A DNA stretch of 24,197 nt, taken from assembly GCA_009731375.1 (NCBI GenBank), contig BJOX01000252.1, positions 13,004 through 37,200 on the forward strand, read 5' to 3'. Within the stretch, counting starts at the first letter, position 1, and each line of letters begins with the position of its first letter. Made by a program: the position numbers and the translations under genes. The notes under the pieces were generated by a model. That model saw nothing but the letters and a program-made list of their open reading frames with translations, did not search any database and was not told the origin of the DNA. This stretch comes from Paulinella micropora (lineage: Eukaryota > Cercozoa > Imbricatea > Euglyphida). Positions 1 to 10,572 of this stretch are shown here, one piece after another.

Positions 1-397
1 GGCCCTGTCGCCAGTTCGATTCCCGTCGGTGCCACCAGTATTTTAAAAATGGACACCGTGATAGCCCAGTGGTCAAGTTCTACCATCTGGGCCCTGTCGC
101 CAGTTCGATTCCCGTCGGTGCCACCAGTATTTTCATTGAACATACCGATCCGTCTGGACCAGTATTTTCATTGAACATACCGGCCCGTCTGGAAGTGTTG
201 GAACTGCCCTTGCGGGGGTGTCATTAGAGCTTATCGTCAATTCTTCGTACTCCCCTCACGGGTGAGACGATGGAGGCGCATGTGCAGAAATGCATCAGCC
301 ATTGACAGAGAAGCACTATTATTATTATTATTATTATTATTAATATTATTATTAATATTATTATTATTATTATTATTAGAATTATTATTACTATTAC

Positions 398-472
<75 letters not shown>

Positions 473-475
473 ATG

Positions 476-526
<51 letters not shown>
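1..526 (+). mobile_element. tRNA-derived SINE with duplicated head and (ATT)n tail
   Basis: This is a plus-strand copy of the SINE family seen repeatedly here. The tRNA-like head at 51-122 has an A box (TAGCCCAGTGG) and a B box (AGTTCGATTCC), and its ends are nearly complementary (GACACCG and CGGTGCC). A second, partial head lies at 1-48, so this copy has a tandem head. The body (about 123-317) carries an internal duplication of the ACCAGTATTTTCATTGAACA segment. The element ends in an (ATT)n tract from about 318 that runs into the gap at 527. The A/B boxes imply transcription by RNA polymerase III. It needs a LINE partner for movement; none is visible in the window. Confidence 0.75.
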
Positions 527-1070
527 NNNNNNNNNNNNNNNNNNNNNNNNNNNNNNNNNNNNNNNNNNNNNNNNNNNNNNNNNNNNNNNNNNNNNNNNNN
601 NNNNNNNNNNNNNNNNNNNNNNNNNNNNNNNNNNNNNNNNNNNNNNNNNNNNNNNNNNNNNNNNNNNNNNNNNNNNNNNNNNNNNNNNNNNNNNNNNNNN
701 NNNNNNNNNNNNNNNNNNNNNNNNNNNNNNNNNNNNNNNNNNNNNNNNNNNNNNNNNNNNNNNNNNNNNNNNNNNNNNNNNNNNNNNNNNNNNNNNNNNN
801 NNNNNNNNNNNNNNNNNNNNNNNNNNNNNNNNNNNNNNNNNNNNNNNNNNNNNNNNNNNNNNNNNNNNNNNNNNNNNNNNNNNNNNNNNNNNNNNNNNNN
901 NNNNNNNNNNNNNNNNNNNNNNNNNNNNNNNNNNNNNNNNNNNNNNNNNNNNNNNNNNNNNNNNNNNNNNNNNNNNNNNNNNNNNNNNNNNNNNNNNNNN
1001 NNNNNNNNNNNNNNNNNNNNNNNNNNNNNNNNNNNNNNNNNNNNNNNNNNNNNNNNNNNNNNNNNNNNNN
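527..1070. other. assembly gap
   Basis: A run of N bases. It begins inside the (ATT)n tail of the SINE and ends at a run of 75 G, so both flanks are low-complexity sequence that probably defeated assembly. Confidence 0.99.
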
Positions 1071-1545
<475 letters not shown>

Positions 1546-1556
1546 ANNNNNNNNNN

Positions 1557-1887
1557 AAGTAAGCGCACTGCCGGAATAAGAAGGATAAAAACCAACAACA
1601 TACATCAGGCAAGAAAAATAAACGATGAATTATAAAAAAAGAAGCAGTCTGAGCACACAAGATAGAAAATGTGAAGGGAAAAAAAAGAAACAGAGCAACA
1701 AAAAAAACAAAAAAAAAAATACAAGGCAAAGCCTGAAAAAATGAAGGGAAGTAAGCGCACTGCCAGAATAAGAAGGATAAAAACCAACAACATACATCAG
1801 GCAAGAAAAATAAACGATGAATTATAAAAAAAGAAGCAGTCTGAGCACACAAGATAGAAAATGTGAAGGGGAAAAAAAGAAACAGAG

Positions 1888-1932
<45 letters not shown>

Positions 1933-2270
1933 AGGCAAAGCCTGAAAAAATGAAGGGAAGTAAGCGCACTGCCGGAATAACAAGGATAAAAACCAACAAC
2001 ATACATCAGGCAAGAAAAATAAACGATGAATTATAAAAAAAGAAGCAGTCTGAGCACACAAGATAGAAAATGTGAAGGGAAAAAAAAGAAACAGAGCAAC
2101 AACAAAAAGAATACAAGGCAAAGCCTGAAAAAATGAAGGAAAGTAAGCGCGCCGCCGGAATAACAAGGATAAAAACCAACAACATACATCAGGCAAGAAA
2201 AATAAACGATGAATTATAAAAAAAGAAGCAGTCTGAGCACACAAGATAGAAAATGTGAAGGGAAAAAAAA
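1557..2270. repeat. tandem array, about 183-209 bp unit, four copies
   Basis: Four head-to-tail units start near 1557, 1749, 1958 and 2141, each opening with AAGTAAGCGC. The units share the segments ACCAACAACATACATCAGGC and GAAGCAGTCTGAGCACACAA and end in a CAAGGCAAAGCCTG segment. They differ mainly in the low-complexity part: an A/C-rich stretch in units 1 and 3, but a (TA)n tract at about 1890-1929 in unit 2. The array runs into a 458-bp gap at 2271, so the true copy number is unknown. It shows no coding potential. Confidence 0.9.
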
Positions 2271-2728
2271 NNNNNNNNNNNNNNNNNNNNNNNNNNNNNN
2301 NNNNNNNNNNNNNNNNNNNNNNNNNNNNNNNNNNNNNNNNNNNNNNNNNNNNNNNNNNNNNNNNNNNNNNNNNNNNNNNNNNNNNNNNNNNNNNNNNNNN
2401 NNNNNNNNNNNNNNNNNNNNNNNNNNNNNNNNNNNNNNNNNNNNNNNNNNNNNNNNNNNNNNNNNNNNNNNNNNNNNNNNNNNNNNNNNNNNNNNNNNNN
2501 NNNNNNNNNNNNNNNNNNNNNNNNNNNNNNNNNNNNNNNNNNNNNNNNNNNNNNNNNNNNNNNNNNNNNNNNNNNNNNNNNNNNNNNNNNNNNNNNNNNN
2601 NNNNNNNNNNNNNNNNNNNNNNNNNNNNNNNNNNNNNNNNNNNNNNNNNNNNNNNNNNNNNNNNNNNNNNNNNNNNNNNNNNNNNNNNNNNNNNNNNNNN
2701 NNNNNNNNNNNNNNNNNNNNNNNNNNNN
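2271..2728. other. assembly gap
   Basis: A run of N bases between the 190-bp tandem array and a (GA)n microsatellite. Confidence 0.99.
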
Positions 2729-2763
<35 letters not shown>

Positions 2764-2929
2764 ACTAACCTCAAAGCCGGAACGGAGGACTGTGAGCATA
2801 TTTTCCCTCTCCATTTCCATTCTGTTGATTCTCTGTAATAGTACAAGGCACTTGTTGGAGACAGAGAGAGAGAGAGAGACAGAGAGAGGGAGAGAGAGAC
2901 AGAGAGAGGTAGAGAGAGAGAGAGAGGAG

Positions 2930-2966
<37 letters not shown>

Positions 2967-3063
2967 ACTAACCTCAAAGCCGGAACGGAGGACTGTGAGC
3001 TTATTTTCCCTCTCCATTTCCATTCTGTTGATTCTCTGTAATAGTACAAGGCACTTGTTGTTG
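2729..3063. repeat. two modules of (GA)n plus about 100 bp unique segment
   Basis: A segment opening GGAACTAACCTCAAAGCCGG occurs at 2761 and again at 2964. The two copies differ by about one base over 100 bp, and each is preceded by a (GA)n tract. This is a recent 203-bp tandem duplication made of microsatellite and unique sequence. It lies just beyond the stop codon of the predicted minus-strand gene at 3071-3592. Confidence 0.88.
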
Positions 3064-3070
3064 TACGTTT

Positions 3071-3592
3071 TCACAAAACGCCCTCTGAAATTTGTGACTG
3101 GAACCCAGTAGATGGTACATTCCGTGTCGTGGGCGTTTTATTCATACTTCCAAATTTCAACCTCTCTTGGTTGATGAGCGTAAGTCGCGTTGCCTGCATT
3201 CTGTAGACTCTTAACATCTCCGCCTTGATGACTATACACACAAACCCAACCAATGGCATTTGTAGGGGTAGATACACCAGAGCAGACAAGCGCAACAAAC
3301 AGCAACGGATAGAGGGAACGTACGTCCTGGATCCCGGCCTTCAAACAGTTTGTCGTAGGCAGGGTCGTGAGGCACAGAGTCGATGTTGAGCTCGTCCGCT
3401 GCCAAAGCACAACAAACAGGGTTATGTCGAAGAGAAACACAAAAAAAAGGCATGACCCCATTCTTCTTGCTTCAATTTCCAATGCTTCCTGCTCTCCGTT
3501 GCCCTGCCCCTCGAAACAACAGAGTCGGAGGGGCGAGCAACCGGGTCATTGGAAAAAGGGTCGGCGGATGCAAGGTTGCTCTTGCTGAGCAT
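3071..3592 (-). CDS. hypothetical protein, three predicted exons, 123 aa
   Basis: I do not recognise this protein. Exons are predicted at 3592-3457, 3398-3324 and 3231-3071. The first ATG (3592-3590) has A at -3 and an in-frame TGA two codons upstream. Intron 1 (58 bp, GTCATG...TTGGCAG) has a strong pyrimidine tract. Intron 2 (92 bp) opens with GTACGT and closes with GTATAG. All phases agree (phase 1 at both junctions). The product is hydrophilic. Residues 36-45 (KHWKLKQEEW) and the acidic stretch ELNIDSVPHDPAYDKLFEG across the junction look like real protein, and a charged, probably helical segment follows in exon 3. With the same acceptor read in another frame the C-terminus would end EVEIWKYE, but that needs a phase the donor does not give. 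No domain or function is assigned. Confidence 0.45.
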
Positions 3593-3689
3593 GTTTCAAG
3601 CAAAGAACCGTATATAAAAATGAAATGGCAACACAAAGCCATACCACAGAAGCACCGCTTTGAGAAGGTGTTTGAAAGTCTGAGCCGGA

Positions 3690-3841
3690 ACATTGCAAAT
3701 CCTTTTTTGGTGGACCAAATCCTTTTTTATGCCTTTTGTGCTGGGTGAACAAGTCCCACATCCTTTTTGCTCCGGCCGGACGTTTGCAAATCCTTTTTTG
3801 CTGCCTCGTGCTGTGGCCGAACAAACGCAAATCCTTTTTTG

Positions 3842-3898
<57 letters not shown>

Positions 3899-3899
3899 T
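3690..3899. repeat. interspersed GCAAATCCTTTTTTG motif and poly-T
   Basis: The core CAAATCCTTTTTTG or a close variant occurs five times, near 3696, 3714, 3760, 3788 and 3828, separated by 5-30 bp of unrelated sequence. The last copy runs into a T tract of more than 50 bases (3842-3897). A short (GT)n follows at 3899-3913. There is no coding evidence. Confidence 0.7.
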
Positions 3900-4019
3900 T
3901 TGTGTGTGTGTGTGGCTCAATTTGAAAAGTCAGAAATGCTTTGCCAACCGCCTCCCAAAGACCCATGCAGCCGTCTTTGGACGGGGACATCAGGAGGAGA
4001 CTTCCCACATTCTCAAACA

Positions 4020-4495
4020 ACCAGGTAACTGATTTGAGGTCCAAGATTGTTTTGGCCAACCTGGTTCGTTCGCATGGCGCGACGCAAGCCGCCAGAATAA
4101 TGGTCCCCCCCCCCCCTCCTCCAACCGTCATTTTTGATCATTCCGTGCTGCTGGCGGGCAGGGTGTGAGCAGGATGAAAGCGAGTTACTGGGAAGCAAAA
4201 GGGCGTGACGACACATTCCACCCAGGTATTCCATTTGGACTGCACGTATGCTGGTTGACGCTTTGTTTGTTTGCTGATTTGGAGGTCAGGGTCGTGGGAG
4301 GGCCAACGGTACTCAACCCTACCGTTGCCGGATCAGGTGGCTTTGGAATGGGCATGTTTTTTAATGTGGAAATCAGGTATGATAGTTTGATTGGTTTTCC
4401 ATTTGCCTTGCCTTGTTTTATTTTTGATTTTGTTCAGAACCAGGGCTGACTGATGAACAAGTGGTCGATGATTTGAGGCAGCAGGGTTGGACCTG

Positions 4496-4539
<44 letters not shown>

Positions 4540-4726
4540 TCTCTCTCTCTCTCTCTTTCTATCTCTCTCTCTCTCTCTCTCTTTCTCTCTTTCTCTCTTT
4601 CTCTCTTTCTCTCTCTCTCTCTCTCTTTCTCTTTCTCTCTTTCTCTCTCTCCTCTCTCTCTTTCTCTCTCTCCTCTCTCCTTTTCTCTCTCTCTCTCTCC
4701 TCTCTTTCTCTCTCTCTCTCTCTCTT

Positions 4727-4793
<67 letters not shown>

Positions 4794-4803
4794 NNNNNNN
4801 NNN

Positions 4804-4861
<58 letters not shown>

Positions 4862-5714
4862 CTCTCTCTCTCTCTCCCCTCTCATTGTTTCCTTTGTTCT
4901 ATCTTTTTGAAATACTTTTCTACACTTATTTCATTTCTCCCTTTTCTGGGCGTGCAGTTGGTTCCCGGACCAAGAAGTGCGGGAACTAAGCGGGTGGAGA
5001 GGATTCGGCGCCAAGTCTTTGGCTGGACAATCAAGAAGCAGTCAATAACCAACCCGCTGAAATTTGATGCACATAATTTGTTGTATGCGGCGGATTTTGC
5101 GCATTGGGTGGCACAGCAGGACCCCGCCCGATTGAAGTACCTAGATGAGTCACACTTTGAAAACTGGGGTATTTTTTTGTCTGTTGTGCAGAGTAACTAA
5201 TGATGTCTTGTGCTAGAGACTGCTCGCGTTGGCAGTGGTGCCGAGGCCCGCGGGGACAACGCGTCGTGAGGGCTCGGCACATGCGAGAGAGGGCACGAAC
5301 GACGTTTAGCGTGACTTACATGACTTCTCTGACGCATCCGCGTGGTGGTGTTTTGCTTAGTCTGAGAGAGGGCTCGAACAGTGGAATTGATTTTATAAAA
5401 TCGTCGGCATGAGCATTTACGAAGGGGTGATTTTCTGATACTTGACAACTTGAATGCTAAGGTTCACGTTTCGCAGGAATGGGAAGAAGTACGTGACTTG
5501 ATGCTCGCGGCCGTGGGAGTGACATATGATACGCAGGCCCGCTTATTTTCCGGAGTTCATGCACTGTGAGCTGGTGTTTCACAACGTGAAGCGGTATATG
5601 CGCGCACATCGCGGTTTCGGCACCGTGGCATTCAGAGATGAAATTTTGAATGCCTTCGCAAACGCAACTAATCTAATTTTTGTGGCTCGGCAGTATAGGC
5701 ACTACATTCCCTAA
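4020..5714 (+). pseudogene. degenerate DDE transposase (Tc1/mariner-IS630 type)
   Basis: Fragments of a DDE-superfamily transposase lie in order but in different frames. Possible N-terminal pieces are DLRSKIVLANLVRSHGATQA (about 4031-4090) and TDEQVVDDLRQQGWTWV (about 4450-4497). The reading frame is then lost in a 380-bp CT microsatellite. The catalytic part resumes at about 5020 with RLKYLDESHFENW (first Asp, about 5130-5168). GPRGQRVV follows in another frame (about 5239), then DFLILDNLNAKVH (second Asp, about 5430-5470). In a third frame comes PAYFPEFMHCELVFHNVKRY with the catalytic Glu, continuing to a stop at 5714. DESHF, LDN and PxYxPExxxxELVF are typical of this family. At least two frame changes and the microsatellite make it non-functional. 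No convincing terminal inverted repeats were found. Confidence 0.7.
4499..4877. repeat. (CT)n microsatellite with a 10-N gap
   Basis: About 380 bp of CT dinucleotide with occasional TTTC, TGTC and TATC variants. N bases occupy 4794-4803. It sits inside the transposase remnant and splits it. The Ser-Leu and Arg-Glu frames across it are artefacts of the repeat. Confidence 0.95.
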
Positions 5715-7369
5715 ATCAGAGTAGTTAATCAAATTTTCAAGGCTATGTTGACAAGTTTTTTTTCTAATACTTTCTAGTATAGTCACTCATTAATAGTCTA
5801 AAAAAAACTTGTTAGCATGCATCCGCACGTGCGGCCAGTTAGTAGCATATGCGGACATATTCTTTCATTCTCTTCAGGTGACAGTTTTTGAAAATTAGTA
5901 TTAATTCAATGTCACGTAATATTCAAGTAAATGAAAACTCAAGTTTATCGCGGGTGGCATTTATTGAAAGTGTCGGATATTAATATTGATATTAATATAA
6001 ACTTTCCGGTCAAAGTAGGCTGTAAATTTTACATCTGCTTTCACGTCGAACTATTTTTATACGTTGAACTATTTTTATACGTCGATGTCGAACTTTTTTT
6101 ATACGTTGAACTATTATTATTATCATAAGTTTTATTTTTATTTTTATATTATTTTTTTGTGTAAAAATATTTCAACATATATTTTTTCAAGTGTGTATAA
6201 ATATTTTAATATATTTTTATAGTTCGACGTGAATATAAATTTAACATTGTATATCGTGACGTCGAACTTTTTATAAAAGTTCCAACTTCAGTTTATTCAG
6301 GTTGAACTTTTTTTTTAAGTTGAACTTTTTATACATACATGTTGCGAGAACTTTTTTATATTTTTTTTCGTGTTTACTTTGAATGTCGCCCGTAATAATA
6401 CTGAACCTTTTGAACTCGACAGTGCCCCGAACTTGCAAAAAATTCACATTACTATGATAATTTCAAGTATTAATAATTAAAACTTTGAATAATGCATGTA
6501 GTAGTTCTTATACATATTACTGTGGACATTCAAGCAATGTGTCAAGTTGCAAACTATCCAACTTTAATCTCATCGTTCTCCATCAATCTAAGTGATACGA
6601 CAGATCTGAAGCCAGCGTTGGAAAGCTTAGGACAAGAACTTTCCAACGGTGTCCGCTGCATTTCCGTATCTCAAATATCAATTGAGAAAGAAAGATGAGG
6701 TCAAAGTTTGAATGCTTTGCCACTTGAATGTCCACTGTAATACTCACACACCACTTGCTATAATACTATTATTAAAAGTGCGCAAAAAATATAAATCCAG
6801 CCGGATCCTAAAAGTTCTTGAATACATCTTGAGATAGTCATAAGAAAGGATGAAGATTTTCAAATCCGGTTGGTATCAAATACTTTCTCCATCGATACAT
6901 CAGGTACGAACATGCTGAGCAGTGCAGCACGCCATTTGAAAGAGTTTGTCCTGAGCTTTCAAAAGATGGCTTTAGAATTGATATCTCGCCACGGTTGATG
7001 ATCAAGGCTAACATCAAAGTTGGATGGTTTTGCCACTTGAATTTCGTCAGTGATAAGGAAGACTTGTAATCACTTATTACTATGATGGTAATATATGGTA
7101 TATGCTGGTATATGCTAGATATGCTGATAAAGTCTTACCAAAGTCACTAACCTTCACAAACAGGATAGTGACATCAAAGCCTCATGATCGCATGCTTTTG
7201 TACCTACTATGTTATGACAATTTCTCGACCAAAACAAGTGTGTGTGTGTGTATGTGTGGGTAAAGGCGGGGGGAGAAGAAGAAACAAACAGCAGCAAATA
7301 CAAATCAGTGTGTCCACTACTCCGAAAACGCGGCGAGCACACATGAAACGTAATTACAATATCTCACCG
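5715..7369. other. AT-rich intergenic DNA, no gene seen
   Basis: Both strands lack a convincing coding frame; the longest frames are short and show no family motif. The region contains a 13-bp perfect inverted repeat right after the transposase remnant (5751-5763 with 5800-5812), a degenerate GTCGAACTATTTTTATA repeat cluster (6042-6345) and a 9-bp hairpin (GTTGGAAAG/CTTTCCAAC, 6617-6647). A weakly conserved direct repeat contains TTTGCCACTTGAAT (about 6700-6740 and 7010-7050). The TPS/TPP gene ends at 7370 on the opposite strand; no AATAAA-like signal is seen close after its stop. Confidence 0.6.
6042..6345. repeat. degenerate CGTCGAACTATTTTTATA repeat cluster
   Basis: About four near-tandem copies of an 18-bp unit lie at 6043-6118. 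Inverted and direct variants follow: ATAGTTCGACGTG at 6219-6231 is the exact reverse complement of 6042-6054, and more GTTGAACTTTTT units occur at about 6258-6330. The sequence is AT-rich and non-coding. Confidence 0.6.
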
Positions 7370-8003
7370 TCAGTCCTCGTCGTCACTCATATCGCCAAAC
7401 ATATCCGATAGAGCAGTACTACTAGCCTTCGTCGCCGACTGGTTTTTGTCCGTGGATGCCAAAAGATGGATGAGCTCTCTCACTTCTGCAGCGTCTTGCA
7501 TATAAAAGCGCGCGTTGGAGGGCTTCATGCCCACACAACAAGTGAAAGTGTTGGGATTGCTTTTTTCTGGAATCGTTTCTTTCTTCCGATGACTCTTGCT
7601 TCTGAGAGAGGGGTTCAGGGCATCGTCACTCAAGTCACGTCGGCACTCGACCGCAGCGTACATATCTTCGTCTCCCACGTCATCTCCCATAGCCAAGATG
7701 AATGGCCACTCGGCAAATTTACCTTCAGATTTCTTTCCTGACGAAATAGCGGAAGGAGCACCAGGGACAGGAACAGTTTGGTGGCCGAGAAAAACTTTGC
7801 GCATAATTCTAGTCGCGACGTTGCCTTTGGTTGCTGAGCAAGGCTTAACTTCCAGGATCATATTGAACTCGTACACAACAACATCCACCAATGGATTATC
7901 CAGGACGCTGTTCAGGTGCTTCTCCGCCTCATGAGCTTGCATACGTCCTGTCACCCCCAACAACAACAACAATAACAAACAAATTAAAAAAAANNNNNNN
8001 NNN

Positions 8004-8050
<47 letters not shown>

Positions 8051-8220
8051 GTTCACTCGGGCCAGATCGCATGCAAAAAGTTTTGCTTAATTTTGATCCC
8101 TTTTTTCCTTCCTTCTCTCCATTAAACCTTGCTTACTATATTTAAATAATAATAGTAATGATAATAGGCTTCCTCAGACTATAGCATCAGATCCAGATCC
8201 TGGACATGTGCCTCCGTTGT

Positions 8221-8280
<60 letters not shown>

Positions 8281-8525
8281 GTGCTTCTCTGTCAATGGCT
8301 GATGCATTTCTGCACATGCGCCTCCATCGTCTCACCCGTGAGGGGAGTACGAAGAATTGACGATAGGCTCTAATGACACCCCCGCAAGGGCAGTTCCAAC
8401 ACTTCCAGACGGACCGGTATGTTCAATGAAAATACTGGTGGCACCGACGGGAATCGAACTGGCGACAGGGCCCAGATGGTAGAACTTGACCACTGGGCTA
8501 TCACGGTGTCCAATAATAATAATAA

Positions 8526-8578
<53 letters not shown>

Positions 8579-9959
8579 GACTTATCAGTCAATTGGCCTT
8601 TGATCCTCTCGGACATGTGCCTCCATTGGTAGCACGGGGCCGTTCGGTGACGCGGCTCCGCTCCAAAGACTCGAATAATAATAATAATAATAATTAGGGG
8701 CTGCGCCAACACCTGAAAGGATGGTTACCGGTGCGCGAACGCACCAAATCCCGCCAGCCCCACTTCTTACCACTTTTTGGAGGGCCCCCCGGACCCCCGC
8801 CCCCCCCTCCCGCCCCCTTTCCCTTCGACAGGGTACGTTGAATCGCCGGAGGTGCCGCAAAGGGCACCTGGTGGCAAAAAACCTCAATTTTCAGGTGTGG
8901 GTGCCACCCGCGACCAGAACGGGTACGTACAATCACAGGGCTTGGGTTCCCGGGGGGAGAGCCCCCCGGACCCCACCCTCCTTTCCCTTCCACAGGGTAC
9001 GTTGAATTGCCGGAGGTGCCGCAAAGGGTGCCTGGTGGCAAAAAACCTCAATTTTCAGGCGTAAGTGCCACCTGTGACCAGAACGGGTACGTACAATCGC
9101 AGGGCTCCCCCGGACCCCCCCCCCCCCCCCCCCCCCCCCCCNNNNNNNNNNGTTGAATTGCCGGAGGTGCCGCAAAGGGCGCCTGGTGGCAAAAAACCTC
9201 AATTTTCAGGTGTGGGTGCCACCCGCGACCAGAACGGGTACGTAAAATCACAGGGCTGGGGTTCCCGGGGGGAGTGCCCCCCGGACCCCCTGCCCCGTCG
9301 ACAGCGTACGTTCAATCGCCGGAGGCACCGGCAAGTACTGCCGAAAAACAAGGAAATTTGGCATTCAGGACACTCCCCTAACGCAAATTTTGCGTGAATT
9401 CCAAAAAAATTATATCAGCATCAAGATCGAGTCTGGGGCTAGCCACCCTGCCAATATGAGCTCCCAACTCTTCCTGGTTCACACAAACCATGATCTTTTC
9501 CGATGGGAGAGCAGAAAATAGGCCAAAAAACCAAGGAATTTTGGCATTCAGGACACTCCCCTAACGCAAATATTTGCGTGAATTCCAAAGAAACTATATC
9601 AGCATCAACATCGAGTCTGGGGCTAGCCACCCTGTCAATATGAGCTCCCAACTCTTCCTGGTTCACACAAACCATGATTTATTCCGATTAGTGTGCGAAA
9701 AAAAAAAAGGAATTTTGGCATTCAAGACACTCCCCTAACGCAAATATTTGCGTGAATTCCAAAAAATCACATCAGCATCAAGATCGAGTGAGGGGCTAAC
9801 CACCCTGCAAATATGAGCTCCGAACTCCTCCTCGTTCCGACAAACCATGATTTATTCCGAAAGGGGCGCGGAAATGCGGGGTGGGGGGTGGGGGTACACA
9901 ATTTTCATTTTGCCCCNNNNNNNNNNNNNNNNNNNNNNNNNNNNNNNNNNNNNNNNNNN

Positions 9960-10014
<55 letters not shown>

Positions 10015-10333
10015 CCCATCCATAGCTCAACACAACACAGTACCAAGACCACAAAAAAAAAAGAAAAAAAAAAGGAAACGAGAACAGACCAGCAAATCAT
10101 ACGGGACATAAAAGAATTCTTGGCGAAGAAGTAAACATGATATAATATACATCGCACTCTTTTTCTCTTATTTGTCTGGATCTTTCCGCTGGATCCGTAG
10201 CGGATTCGTAGCTACTGGGTATTTGTGTTAACGTTGTCCCCCCCTTTCTCTGTTCCATCCTCCCTCCCCCTCCAGCCTCCCACAAAGGCGTCAAGACACT
10301 GCTCCTATTTCTTCATGGGTATCTCACTATTTC

Positions 10334-10365
<32 letters not shown>

Positions 10366-10387
10366 TACCTACTTACTCATTTACTCA

Positions 10388-10470
<83 letters not shown>

Positions 10471-10533
10471 AAAGAAAAAAAAAAAAAANNNNNNNNNNNN
10501 NNNNNNNNNNNNNNNNNNNNNNNNNNNNNNNNN

Positions 10534-10572
<39 letters not shown>

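Noticed and set aside
51-122. A genuine tRNA gene
   Set aside because: A/B boxes and terminal pairing exist, but the inner arms do not form a cloverleaf, and the unit is always part of a longer repeat with an (ATT)n tail.
6617-6647. 9-bp hairpin GTTGGAAAG/CTTTCCAAC as a terminator
   Set aside because: It is in eukaryotic intergenic DNA with no gene ending there and no T tract after it.
6492-6698. 68-codon open frame
   Set aside because: There is no recognised motif, no splice partners and AT-rich repeat-like surroundings.
8694-9397. Pro/Gly-rich frames of about 90-115 codons in the GC-rich array
   Set aside because: They are translations of a tandem repeat and a C run within an intron.
10176-10215. 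Candidate TPS exon (SYESATDPAE) on the minus strand
   Set aside because: It weakly resembles the expected VWxYxxADP region but has no in-phase donor. The 34-nt exon at 10594-10627 fits the family sequence and both phases.
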